Of a stretch of 64,000 nucleotides of DNA, positions 35,469 through 44,389 are shown piece after piece. The DNA is taken from assembly GCA_016716065.1 (NCBI GenBank), contig JADJXA010000025.1:1-64000 (forward strand), given 5' to 3'. The position numbers and the translations under genes were made by a program. The stretch is from Candidatus Leptovillus gracilis (GTDB lineage: Bacteria; Chloroflexota; Anaerolineae; Promineifilales; Promineifilaceae). Numbering within the stretch: position 1 is the stretch's first letter; each line of letters begins with the position of its first letter. The notes under the pieces are model-generated. The model made no database searches and was not told the origin of the DNA. It was given only the letters and a program-made list of their open reading frames with translations.

Positions 35469-37051
35469 CAGCTTGTCGGAGAAGATACGTTTCTCCGAAC
35501 AAAAATGATTTCGGTGTAAACTTTGGGTATGGCAAGAAAATTCAGAACTGCTGATTACGAAAAGACCCTGGACCTGCAAATCACCTTGCGCGATGTCCTG
35601 CCACCCGACCATTTGGCTCGCTTCATTGTCGCTGTCGTCGCCCAACTTGATTTGGGGATCATGTATAGAAAGTATAGTGAGCAGGGTGCGCCACCATACG
35701 CCCCGGAAGTGATGTTGGGATTGCTGTTCTACAGCTATGCCAGCGGCGTATTCAGTTCGCGCAAGATTGAACGCGCCACCCATGAGGTGATTCCCTTTCG
35801 TTTCATTACCGGTGACATGCACCCCGACCATGACACGATTGCGGCTTTCCGCCAACAATTTCTGGCTGAACTGAAAGAGTTGTTTGTCCAGATACTGTTG
35901 ATTGCCCAGGCGATGGGCTATTTGCAATTGGGTAACGTCAGTCTGGATGGCAGCAAAATCCATGCCGATGCGTCCAAGAGCAAAGCGGTCAGTTACCAGC
36001 GGCTGTTGGCTATCGAAGCCTATCTGCAAGCCGAAGTCGAGGAGTTGTTCACTTTGGCTGAAGTTGCCGATGGAGGACAACTGCCCGAAGAGATGAACAT
36101 TCCCGATGAGATTGCCCGACGCCAGCAGCAATTGGCGCGGCTGGCCGAAGCCAAGAAGGTGCTGGAGGAACGCGCCCAGGCCCGGTATGAAGCCGAGCAA
36201 GCCGAATACGAGGCCAAGATGCAAGCCCGGGCCGAAAAGACCGACCCACAGGGAAAAAAGCCGCCGGGCAAACCACCGCAGCCACCCACTCCAGGACCCA
36301 GAGATAAAGACCAGTACAACTTCACCGACCCCGAATCGCGCATCATGAAAAACGCCACCAACAGCGGCTTTGACCAACATTATAACGTCCAGGTAGTGGT
36401 TGACCATGACAGTCGTCTGGTAGTGGGCAATTGGTTGTGTGACCATACCAACGATAAACAGGCCGCCCTGCCAACTCCCGACACCGTACCACCAGTCGTG
36501 GGTCAGCCGAAAAAGGTCAATTTGGACACCGGCTATTTCAGCGAAAACAACATCGCCAGCTTGGAAGCGCGCGGCATTGACCCCTACATCGCCACCGGTC
36601 GCAGCCCACACCATCAGGGTTGGCGTGCCTTTTTCCTGGACAATCCCAACCCGCCACCCAATGATGCTTCCGTCAAAGAGCAAATGGCTTACAAACTGCA
36701 GACCACCCTCGGCAAAGCCACCTACCGTTTGCGCAAATCGACGGTTGAACCGGTTATCGGTATCATCAAGGAAACCTTGGGTTTCCGTCAGTTTCCTCTG
36801 CGAGGCCTGGTTGCTGCCGGTGGCGAATGGACATTGGTTTGTCTGGCTTACAATTTGAAACGATTGCATACCTTGCAGCTTGCTTGACGGGGCTGGTATT
36901 GCCCCCTGCCTGATGCCCGAAAACGGGCTGTAAAACCGTGCAAAATTCATGGTAATGAGGCCAATATGAGTTGCAAACTGCTTGTCTTGATGCTTTGAAA
37001 TCGTTATTTGTCTATCATCGGGCCTTCAGAAGATATTTTTCCGACAGCCTG
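35469..37051 (+). mobile_element. IS1182-like insertion sequence
   Basis: 1583 bp flanked by CTAG duplications (35465-35468 and 37052-37055), a self-complementary target as favoured by this family. Ends: CAGCTTGTCGGAGAAGATA on the left; the right end read inwards is CAGGCTGTCGGAAAAATATC. Confidence 0.9.
35529..36887 (+). CDS. IS1182-family transposase
   Basis: 452 aa, intact, from ATG 35529 (MARKFRTADYEKTLDLQ). N-terminal landmarks PDHLARFIVAVVAQLDL and PEVMLGLLFYSYASGVFSSR are typical of the DUF772/IS1182 group. The catalytic D-D-E pattern is in VSLDGSKIHADASKSK, then LDTGYFSENNI and KSTVEPVIGIIKETLGFRQF. A coiled-coil insertion rich in Glu/Ala (AEAKKVLEERAQARYEAE) lies between the first two. 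ATG 35523 is an alternative start. Confidence 0.9.
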   Translation: MARKFRTADYEKTLDLQITLRDVLPPDHLARFIVAVVAQLDLGIMYRKYSEQGAPPYAPEVMLGLLFYSYASGVFSSRKIERATHEVIPFRFITGDMHPDHDTIAAFRQQFLAELKELFVQILLIAQAMGYLQLGNVSLDGSKIHADASKSKAVSYQRLLAIEAYLQAEVEELFTLAEVADGGQLPEEMNIPDEIARRQQQLARLAEAKKVLEERAQARYEAEQAEYEAKMQARAEKTDPQGKKPPGKPPQPPTPGPRDKDQYNFTDPESRIMKNATNSGFDQHYNVQVVVDHDSRLVVGNWLCDHTNDKQAALPTPDTVPPVVGQPKKVNLDTGYFSENNIASLEARGIDPYIATGRSPHHQGWRAFFLDNPNPPPNDASVKEQMAYKLQTTLGKATYRLRKSTVEPVIGIIKETLGFRQFPLRGLVAAGGEWTLVCLAYNLKRLHTLQLA

Positions 37052-37371
37052 CTAGCTCAATCATTCGGTAAACGAAGGCCGGTACATTGCTCATCGTAAG
37101 AATGATGATGCCGGTATGTGGCCATTGTTTCCGAATGGCTTCAATCCGTAGGCAGGGCACGAAAATTGGGCGATTCCGCATCATTGGTTTGCGGCATACT
37201 CAAGTCTAACACGAGGACATCTGGACTATGAAGGGCCATTAATGCCAGAATGTCATTGCCTCTGGTCCCCTCCCCTACCAATTCCATGTCATCACGTTGC
37301 TCGATAAGGCCGCGAATTGCCTCGAGAATTAACCGGTGATCGTCAACGGCAACAACGCTCACTTTTTTCAT

Positions 37372-37965
37372 TTTTAGTTTCTCCTTTTATCAGCCAGAGG
37401 TGGGGTAAACTATGCTTCAAGGTGGGAAAAGTGTAGCCACTGAAACAAAAAGAAAAAGCGCCACCCGTAAAAAAGCGTGAAAAAGGCCGAGATCTGTTAT
37501 CCTTTTGTACTATCAGCAAAGGTTTTGCGAGGGTATACGCTCGAAATCGAGCGGCAACCACTTCCAAAAACACAGACACGATTATGCGTATTCAGGCAAG
37601 CATGGTCGGGTGACAACACCATGTCTGAATCAAACGTTAAGTCCTTACAACCGCGGGTGACGAAACGGACGCATTCGGCGTAGCTTGTGTTCTACCAGGA
37701 CTTGGCACTGACTAACATCTTGGTCAGACTGTTACGAGCAAAACGGCCGGGATAGTGGTTGATTCAATCCAGGACAGTCCCCTGCTGCCAAGGTGGAGCT
37801 GGCCCGAAGGAAAATCGGGCATAACAAAGGCTGCGCCGTTCTGTCGAGAAATGGAGCCGCCATTCCTATTTGCCGGGCACAGGGTGCCATTTTAGGGCAA
37901 AACGGCTGTTTGCCAGACCGCCCTGCTCTACTGTTTGAATCGCGCGAATCGGCAACCGATCGGGA
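37372..37965. other. Spacer upstream of the response regulator
   Basis: No gene is supported. It holds the palindrome CGCTCGA-AA-TCGAGCG at 37538-37553 and probably the regulator promoter. No third copy of the CAATTGTT site was found here. Confidence 0.4.
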
Positions 37966-38115
37966 CTAAAAGGGCAAATCATCACCAGGAGTACCGGTAA
38001 TGCTCCAGTACGAATCTGTCAACCACTCCATAACTCGGTTGAACTGGTTGGCCGGCAACTGTTTATGGCTGGTAATCCCAAACTCGCGGTACATCTGACT
38101 ATAAATAGCGACAAA
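37966..38115 (-). pseudogene. C-terminal fragment of an antirepressor-like gene
   Basis: On the minus strand the fragment reads RFVAIYSQMYREFGITSHKQ, then a basic/polar helix (NRVMEWLTDSYWSIT), and ends DDLPF. This matches the C-terminus of the intact antirepressor at 41270-42088 (EFYRKFGVSKYRHLP, WLNDWYSSL, KDLPF). The 5' side is cut at an IS21-type end relic. Confidence 0.65.
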
Positions 38116-38142
38116 CCGGCCAACGATAATTAGAATACCCAC
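38116..38142. repeat. Relic of an IS21-like left end
   Basis: CCGGCCAACGATAATTAGAA is nearly identical to the left end of both full IS21-like copies, but no element is attached. It marks an older insertion or deletion at the broken antirepressor fragment. Confidence 0.6.
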
Positions 38143-38303
38143 CGTCTTGCCTCAAATGAAAATCTTCTGTCAACGACAATTAGAAATGCCCATCAACGAC
38201 AATTAGAAATGCCCATACCGTTCCCATAAAAACACGCCCCGACAAGCCGTCAGCCAGCCTGCCAACCACCACCATAGGCCCTCCTTAATGCTTCCATCTG
38301 TCA

Positions 38304-38638
38304 CTATATCTCATTGAGCCACACGGCCGTTTCCTCCACCCGCGCCCGCGTCAACCCGGCCGACTTACCAACATACCGCTTGCACAAAACGCCATGCACC
38401 CGGCGATAGGCATACCACAGTTCCACCTGCCGCCGCTGCTCCTTGCGCAAAGAAATAGGCCCAAACAACGGGCCATGCCCGCGACACAGATCGCGCCGCT
38501 GCCCACTGCGATAGCGGAAGGCCGACGCCGTTTCCAACCAGGCAAACCAGGCGGGTGACTCCCACCGAGCACACAGGCACGGGGTCGGGATAACAGAACA
38601 AGAGTTGGTCACGGATTTCTGGCGTCATTTTTTGCCAC
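38304..38638 (-). pseudogene. Passenger protein of IS21-like copy 2, frameshifted
   Basis: Homologue of the 111-aa protein in copy 1. An extra A in the run after the GTG start and small changes near 38560 break the frame. The C-terminal WYAYRRVHGVLCKRYVGKS is kept. Confidence 0.65.
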
Positions 38639-38657
38639 GATTTTCTCCCATGAAAAG

Positions 38658-39447
38658 TTACCCTACGCCCACCTCTGGTCGCAGCGCCGCCTGACTCCGT
38701 TGCGCCTCTTCCATGCGCATACTCTGGATGTCTCGCCCAAACTCAATGATGATGCTATGATGCACCACCCGGTCTATGGCGGTCGCCGTCGTCAATGGGT
38801 CCTTGAATATCTTGTCCCACTCCGAAAAGACCAGGTTGGAGGTAATCACCAGACTGTGCCGCTCATACCGCTCGCTCAAAAGGTGAACAACACCTCCATC
38901 TCTTCCCGACTCTGCTGCACATAGCCAATATCATCCAGAATGACCACCTCAAACCGGTCTAAACGCCGCAGTTCTCGTTCCAGTTCATATTCCTGCTTAG
39001 CCCGCAGCAGCCGCCCCACCAGCTTGAAGGTCGGCGTAAACAGCACCGAACGGCCGTTTTCCACCAACAGATGCCCCACGGCCGCCGCCAGATGCGTTTT
39101 GCCTGTGCCCGGTAAACCAAAGCACAACACATTCTGGGCCTGATTGACAAAGTCCCCGGCCTGCAAATAGGTAACTGCCGCCGGATGCGCAGCGGCAAGC
39201 GGCCTTCGTCAAAAACGGCAAACGTTTTCCCCGGCGGCAGCTTCGACTCCAGCCGCAGACGCTCAATGCGCCGCTGCTGCCGCGTCGCCACCTCCTGTTC
39301 CAACAAGTGGGCTCAACAAGCATCCAGCGGCCAGTTATCCCGTTCCGCGCAGCGCATCCCTTCCTCAAGCGCTGCTGCCATCGTCGGCAGCCGCAGCGTC
39401 TTGCAATGCAGCCGCACCATCTCGCTCTGATTCATGCCCGTCGTCAT
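38658..39447 (-). pseudogene. istB: IstB-like ATPase, copy 2, frameshifted
   Basis: Same protein as in copy 1, but one base is missing near 38880 and one near 39170, and the sequence near 39315 is altered. Walker A GLPGTGKT and Walker B VVILDDIGY survive in separate frames. Confidence 0.75.
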
Positions 39448-41036
39448 GCGCCACCGCCTAGCGCGCCACCGCTCAGCGCGCCACCGCTCAGCGCGCCACC
39501 GCTCAGCGCGCCACCGCTCAGCGCGCCACCGCTCAGCGCGCCACCGCTCAGCGCGCCACCGCCGACCAACAACTGGTCGTACAGGCGCAATTCCACCACC
39601 GGCTGCGTCAGCGCCGGCACGACCGCCGTTTCCCCACGCAGGAGTTCGGCCACATCCACCTCGCTCCACGTCCGACCGGTGGTCAGCAGCAGTTCCTGCC
39701 GCCGCCACGTCACACTCTAGATGACGCGCCGCCAGATGCAGAATTCGCAAATAAGCTCAAATCGGCCCGGCGTGGCGCATAATGCCGGTCCAGCGCCTCC
39801 CACGCCTGCCGAAAGACGAGCGAGGGGAACAAATCGTCCTGATACCGGTAGCGGCGAAAGCCCCGGTTTGCGCAGCAAGCTGTCAATGACATGGCGGTAA
39901 TTCACCTGGTGGACCTCATTGCCAATGAGCCGGGCGAAGCGGTCTACCAGTTGACCGGCGTAATAAATCTCCAACGACCACTATGGATAACCACCGTCAC
40001 CATTTTGCCGATGAGCGACGTGGGCACAGAATAAGTCTTCTCCAGCACTCGAATGAGGCTGCCCCTGACTGACGCGCAGCCGCAGTTTGCTGTGGTTGGC
40101 CAGCGGCGTGGCCGACAACGCCCGCATCACCGCCAATTCTTCGCGCAATCGCATCTCGCGCCGTTTGTTGCGCTTGTCCAGGATCTCAAACAAAAAGGTC
40201 TCATACACCGCCAGGCTGGCGAAATCGCGGCTGCCACGCAGCAACAACTGCTGCGCCACCGACTGTTTTAGCTTGCCGTTGCTCGATTCCACATCCCCAT
40301 TCTCGTCAGACGCACCCAGATGAATCGTCTGCGGCGTCAGGCCATAGTGGGCCAGCAGCGCCAGATACTCATCGGTGTACGGCCGTTCGCGTCCCTCTTC
40401 ATCACTGCGCAAGCGGCGGGTTGCCGCCGAACTGTTGTCTGTCTGGACAATTTGCGGCACATAGCCCAATTTCAGCAATGCGCTTTGTAAGCCCAGGCGC
40501 ACCGCGCTCAACGATTCCGACTGCGCCACACGCCCCCATTCCCAGTTGGAATAAGGCAGGACGCTGTGGATGAGCATGTGTTTGAACGGTTGTCCCTCCA
40601 GCGTCACCTCTAGTTCAGTCATCCAGGTGCCGTCCAACCGCATCATCTCGCCTGGCTCCCGTATCTGGTCCAGACTGGCCGTTTGCTCTTGGTTCAGCGC
40701 CCGCCAGGTCGTGACACGTCGTTGCAGGGTACGCAGTTGACCCTCCTGGTATTTGCCCGGCTGCTGTTCGCACAGCCAGTCGAACAATGTCTTAGCTTCC
40801 AACTCCGGGGCCGCGGCCAGCATTTTCTCTAACATCGGCCACTCAGCAGCAAAAGCATCCGGTCGGGTCTTGTACGTCCGCGCCTTCTCTAGTTGACGGG
40901 GCAGCAAACCCGACTGCTCGTATTTGCTGACTGTTTTGCGGCTGCGCAGATTGGCTTTGGCCGCCGCCTGTTCCTGATTCTTACCCTTTTTTCGTTCACG
41001 CATAGCAATCCTCACTTGTGCGTCGGTGGCTGTCAT
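39444..41036 (-). pseudogene. istA: IstA-like transposase, copy 2, frameshifted
   Basis: The first 330 codons are intact from MTATDAQVRIAMRERKKGKN, including the first catalytic stretch MMRLDGTWMTE. An extra G near 40065 and several later indels (39720-39860) break the C-terminal third. The GGALS repeat tail is retained with the same number of units as copy 1. Confidence 0.8.
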
Positions 41037-41269
41037 TGCTTTACTCCTTACATAAATGTCAGGAGTTTAGCCGCAGTCACGTTGACGCCTAAATGGGCAT
41101 TTCTAATTGTCGTCAGTGGGTAATTCTAATTGTCGTTGGCCGATCTTACTGAATCGCTCAAAGTAAGATTATTTTTGAGTCAATTCGAGGGTCATCTTTT
41201 GCAGAGTGGTCGAGCTTTTTTGCGCCTTGATTATTTGGTATTATTCTTCTTTCGGTCCAGGAGGATTTA

Positions 41270-42088
41270 ATGAGCAACGAGTTAACAGTAATTGATCAAA
41301 GAGAAGTGGAATTATACGGTGATATGGTCACCGCTATTCGTGCTGACGATGGTGAAATTTATGTTTCGCTTCGACAGATGTGCGATGTATTAGGGCTTTC
41401 GCGTCAAGCGCAAGTACGGCGCATCAAACGCCATGAAATTCTTGCCGAAGGTTATAAAGGGGGTGCCGTTTTGGCACCCCCTTCAGCCGAAGGTCGTGGC
41501 GGCGGCGCGCAGCAAGCTGGTGTGCTGCGGGTTGATCTGGTTCCGCTCTGGTTATCTGGTGTTAGCGTGAAAGCCGTAAAGTTGGAACTGCAAGCAAAAC
41601 TCGCCCAATTGCAAAGAAATGCTGCCAGGTTACTCTGGCAGGCGTTCCAATCGGGCGAATTGACAGTAGACACTGAATTGGAATCACTGCTTGCTCAGGA
41701 CAGTGAGGCTGCCCAGGCATATCGGATGGCAGTGGCTGTCGTGAAGCTCGCTAAAAATCAGGTCTTGCTGGAAGCCAAACTGCAGAGCCACGGTGCGCAG
41801 ATTGAAGATCTTGAATCCCGCCTTTCGACCATTGAGGCCGACATGCACGATACGGCCCGCACCATCAGCGAAAGTCAGGCAACACAAATCAGTCAGGGCA
41901 TACGGGCCATTGCACTTCATATGTCAGAAAAATCGAACCAGAACGAATACGGCCGTACTTGGGGCGAATTCTATCGCAAGTTCGGCGTGAGCAAATATCG
42001 TCACCTCCCGGTTGCCAGGTTTGAGGAAGCGCTAAAATGGTTAAACGATTGGTATAGCAGCCTAACCAACAAAGACCTGCCTTTCTGA
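41270..42088 (+). CDS. Phage-type antirepressor (P22_AR_N-like) with ORF6C-like C-terminus
   Basis: 272 aa, after CAGGAGG. The N-terminal DNA-binding region DDGEIYVSLRQMCDVLGLSR followed by QAQVRRIKRH is the P22 antirepressor type; a coiled-coil middle (QIEDLESRLSTIEADMHDTA) suggests oligomers. The C-terminus (WGEFYRKFGVSKYRHLP, then KWLNDWYSSL) is ORF6C-like. Such proteins inactivate repressors of mobile elements. An 11-bp perfect inverted repeat is embedded at codons 63-71. A homologous C-terminal fragment lies beyond the IS21 copy at 37966, in the opposite direction. Confidence 0.75.
   Translation: MSNELTVIDQREVELYGDMVTAIRADDGEIYVSLRQMCDVLGLSRQAQVRRIKRHEILAEGYKGGAVLAPPSAEGRGGGAQQAGVLRVDLVPLWLSGVSVKAVKLELQAKLAQLQRNAARLLWQAFQSGELTVDTELESLLAQDSEAAQAYRMAVAVVKLAKNQVLLEAKLQSHGAQIEDLESRLSTIEADMHDTARTISESQATQISQGIRAIALHMSEKSNQNEYGRTWGEFYRKFGVSKYRHLPVARFEEALKWLNDWYSSLTNKDLPF
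41457..41483 (+). other. Perfect hairpin inside the antirepressor coding sequence
   Basis: AAGGGGGTGCC (41457-41467), loop GTTTT, GGCACCCCCTT (41473-41483). It could attenuate transcription or translation. Confidence 0.6.
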
Positions 42089-42110
42089 AAACTCCCACCT
42101 CGCTGTTCCT

Positions 42111-42150
42111 AACGGCCGTTTCTAATCTGCTAGAAACGGCCGTTTTTGTT
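42111..42150 (+). terminator. Terminator built from two ACGGCCGT palindromes
   Basis: AACGGCCGTTTCTA (42111-42124), loop ATCTGC, TAGAAACGGCCGTT (42131-42144), then TTTG. It follows the antirepressor stop. Confidence 0.75.
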
Positions 42151-42257
42151 TTCCCCTCTATGGCTTCAAATTGGCGCTGTGCGGGATGAGTCCCTTTTTA
42201 TAGGGAACTTAGCCTTACCCCGGCGGTAAACGCCGCAACGGGGAAATTGGGGGATAT

Positions 42258-42356
42258 TGTAAACATTGTAAACATATAATGTTTACACCTGTCTACAGTG
42301 CAAACAGGCTGTTGACTATATGTTTACGTTAAGTGTATACTAATCAGTAAACATAT
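42258..42356 (+). promoter_or_regulatory. TGTAAACAT operator/parS-like cluster upstream of parA
   Basis: TGTAAACAT occurs at 42258-42266 and 42267-42275. The second forms a perfect palindrome with ATGTTTACA at 42279-42287. ATATGTTTAC (42318-42327) and GTAAACATAT (42347-42356) form another inverted pair. Probable binding site of the ribbon-helix-helix partner: operator and/or partition site. Confidence 0.65.
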
Positions 42357-42393
42357 GTGTGCACAGCAACAGAAACAACAAGGAGATAAAGTT

Positions 42394-43323
42394 ATGCTTG
42401 TAATTGCCATTACCAATAACAAAGGGGGGGTTGGAAAAACCACCAGCACGATACAATACGCTCACCTTATTGCCATGGCAAAACCGAAATCGCGGGTGCT
42501 AATCATTGATTTAGATCCACAATCACACGCGGCCCGCTCGCTAGGGGTGCATCACCTTATTCCGGATCAGGGTGGTTTTGGCGTTGAAAATGTATTGCTG
42601 GGTCAGCCATTTCATGAGAACCTACTGACTCCCCGCGATCTGGTCAGCGAATTCCTCTCTAGCTCTTTTGTAACCGAATACGCTCTGGACGAAGAAACGA
42701 TACGAACTCTGGTAAACGGCAGGCACAATCTGTATTTGCTTCCCTCTTCGCCACGACTGGAACTTATTACCGAAGAACTGAGCCGCAAAGCGACTAGCCG
42801 ACTCGCTCGTTCTGAAGGTTTTGACCTGGACACGGTACTGGCTGACACCCTGTCGGAGCATCTGGCAACATACACGGATGAATTAACCCAACTTACTCCT
42901 GGATTTGACTACGTGGTAATCGATTGCCCACCCAAACTAGATGTACTCAAATCAACCGTCTACAATTTTGCGGACATTGCCGTCGTCCCGATTAAAATGG
43001 ATGCCCTTTCTTTCGATGGCGCACAACGCCATACCAGCCAACTGGCAACGATGCGCACACAAGACCCTGAACTCATCCGCACACGCCTGCACACGGTACT
43101 GCCTACGATGATGCCCCCCCGCAAACAAATTCACGTTACTGACGTGTACGAAGCGATGGTTCAATTTTATGGCGCCAGCACGGTGGCGCAGCCCATCATG
43201 GAACTTGTAGAGGTGAAAGAGGCTCCGGCCAATGGCCTCACTCTGTATGAATACGCCAAGGTTATTCGTAAACAGTCACGCGCGCTGGCCAGTTACGCTC
43301 GTGCAGTCCGGAGTATCTTATGA
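42394..43323 (+). CDS. parA: ParA-family partition ATPase
   Basis: 309 aa from ATG 42394, placed after AAGGAGATA. Deviant Walker A NNKGGVGKTT (residues 8-17), LIIDLDPQSHA, and YVVIDCPPKLD for Walker A' and B. It lacks an N-terminal HTH, so it is of the small ParA (type Ib-like) kind, although longer than usual; regulation then falls to the partner DNA-binding protein. Used for segregation of plasmids or integrative elements, or rarely other cargo. Overlaps the next gene by four bases (ATGA). Confidence 0.9.
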   Translation: MLVIAITNNKGGVGKTTSTIQYAHLIAMAKPKSRVLIIDLDPQSHAARSLGVHHLIPDQGGFGVENVLLGQPFHENLLTPRDLVSEFLSSSFVTEYALDEETIRTLVNGRHNLYLLPSSPRLELITEELSRKATSRLARSEGFDLDTVLADTLSEHLATYTDELTQLTPGFDYVVIDCPPKLDVLKSTVYNFADIAVVPIKMDALSFDGAQRHTSQLATMRTQDPELIRTRLHTVLPTMMPPRKQIHVTDVYEAMVQFYGASTVAQPIMELVEVKEAPANGLTLYEYAKVIRKQSRALASYARAVRSIL

Positions 43324-43748
43324 GCAACGATTTTTTTGATCAGATAATCGGCGAAGAACCGCCTTCAGGGAAAAGGTTGCCAGCGGCCAAACAACCACAG
43401 GACAACCGTCGGCGCAGCAAGCCAAAAGGGAAGCTGCGCACTGAGTCGGTCTCTAAAGACCAAGTCTCAGCAGCCAAAGGCAGGAAGCTTGTCAACGGCC
43501 GTATTAGAAAGACCATCTATCTTCCCCCAGACTTGATTGACGAGATTGACGCCGAGGCTCAAGGGGTGGGGGTGAGCGATTTTTACCACTTTCTCGTTGC
43601 CAGCGCCTGGGAATCCTTCAAAAAAGGTGAGATCGACCTGGAGTACACGGAGGAAGTAGTCAAAAAGTGGGGATCAAAATCCCTGGGTTTAGCAACACGT
43701 AAGCAAGACCTTGTTGCCTTGCCCCAAGTCTATGGCTCCGACTCCTGA
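43320..43748 (+). CDS. Ribbon-helix-helix partner of ParA (ParB-like)
   Basis: 142 aa. A basic, disordered N-terminal half (NRRRSKPKGKLRTE) is followed by a ribbon-helix-helix-like domain (GRIRKTIYLPPDLIDEIDAE, VGVSDFYHFLVASAWESF). This size and architecture match the small centromere-binding proteins paired with type Ib ParA. It should bind the TGTAAACAT cluster upstream of the operon. Classic ParB motifs are absent. Confidence 0.75.
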   Translation: MSNDFFDQIIGEEPPSGKRLPAAKQPQDNRRRSKPKGKLRTESVSKDQVSAAKGRKLVNGRIRKTIYLPPDLIDEIDAEAQGVGVSDFYHFLVASAWESFKKGEIDLEYTEEVVKKWGSKSLGLATRKQDLVALPQVYGSDS

Positions 43749-43812
43749 CGTCTTACAGTTTGTTGCCATCTGTTGACTGACAGAGTAGGCAGCGAGGCGC
43801 TATTCCCGGCAG

Positions 43813-44067
43813 CTAGTTCGATATTGACAGGAACGGCATCTGCTCTTCGCCATCAATACTCGACTCGACCCATGATAGCAGTTGCCCCCCTTCAGCCAGA
43901 TACCCTTTGGCAATGATGAAGAACTTAATCGCTTGATTTACAGCGCCTACGCCAATGGTTGATATTTCGGCACGGTCGTGAGTCGTGATTCCGATACGTT
44001 CCGGTGATAGACCCTTGCGATTGTGCGTGACTAACAAGAGACTTTGATCAGACTCGCGTTTCGGCAA
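43813..44067 (-). CDS. SpoVS-like protein
   Basis: About 85 aa, the usual length of SpoVS. Key match: ISTIGVGAVNQAIKFFIIAK, then GYLAEGG and SSIDGEEQMPF, against the family pattern IGAGAVNQAVKAVAIARGYL and EIDGEE. SpoVS is an Alba-like small protein first known from sporulation but found in many non-sporulating bacteria, with RNA or DNA binding suspected. A TTG start at 44067 is chosen on length. An ATG at 44139 shares CATG with the divergent gene and is less likely. Confidence 0.65.
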   Translation of the reverse strand: MPKRESDQSLLLVTHNRKGLSPERIGITTHDRAEISTIGVGAVNQAIKFFIIAKGYLAEGGQLLSWVESSIDGEEQMPFLSISN

Positions 44068-44137
44068 TGAATTGGCGAACAGAGCAAAAGTCAACGAGTG
44101 GAACAATATCCGGTGCGCGGCTACAATCCAGATTCCC

Positions 44138-44389
44138 ATGAACAACCTGACTCCCATCCTCCACGACAACGCCCTGGCCTGGGCCAAAGCCTATTATCAG
44201 ACCGACAAGGTCGTCGTCGCCATTATCCAGGAAGAAGGCGACGAACCCGACCGCTACCTGGCCCTCATCGCCGCCGCCAATCAGACAAGCTGGCAGGCGG
44301 CCGAAGTGTGGCTGGAAGACGGGGCCGTGGTGACGATCAACGACCTGGGGGAAGGGATACCGCCTGATGGTGCGACCTGGCCCTGGTAA
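44138..44389 (+). CDS. Hypothetical 83-aa protein
   Basis: An acidic protein starting MNNLTPILHDNALAWAKAYY, with VVVAIIQEEGDEPDRYLALI and a Trp-rich end (DGATWPW). No family recognised. There is no strong ribosome site. Composition and codon use look coding, with high G/C in third positions as in neighbouring genes. Confidence 0.5.
   Translation: MNNLTPILHDNALAWAKAYYQTDKVVVAIIQEEGDEPDRYLALIAAANQTSWQAAEVWLEDGAVVTINDLGEGIPPDGATWPW

Larger units (their letters stand above)
35124..37371 (-). pseudogene. ComA-like (NarL/LuxR) response regulator, interrupted by an IS1182-like element
   Basis: The receiver starts at 37371: MKKVSVVAVDDHRLILEAIR, with acidic pocket D10/D11 and phospho-acceptor D56 in VLVLDLSMPQ. 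A one-base shift near 37157 is needed (to CLRIEAIRKQWPHTGIIILT). The element splits codons at MIEL/GVAGYILKGDD, and removing it with one CTAG restores that sequence. The C-terminal LuxR-type HTH follows (LSAQQIELLTHYFRYPN, IKPATVRAHMSKSYAALGV). Rebuilt length is about 220 aa; B. subtilis ComA is 214 aa. It is the first gene before site 1 and faces the same way as the kinase operon. As assembled it is inactive. Confidence 0.8.
38167..41142 (-). mobile_element. IS21-like insertion sequence, copy 2
   Basis: 2976 bp, inverted relative to copy 1, flanked by ATCTT duplications (38162-38166 and 41143-41147). Same ends and gene order as copy 1, but with more indels and substitutions, so it is probably older or less accurately sequenced. 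Confidence 0.9.

Noticed and set aside
35490..36950. 608-aa minus-strand frame across the IS1182-like element
   Set aside because: Only its last 120 residues are real (the response-regulator end); the rest is antisense of the transposase.
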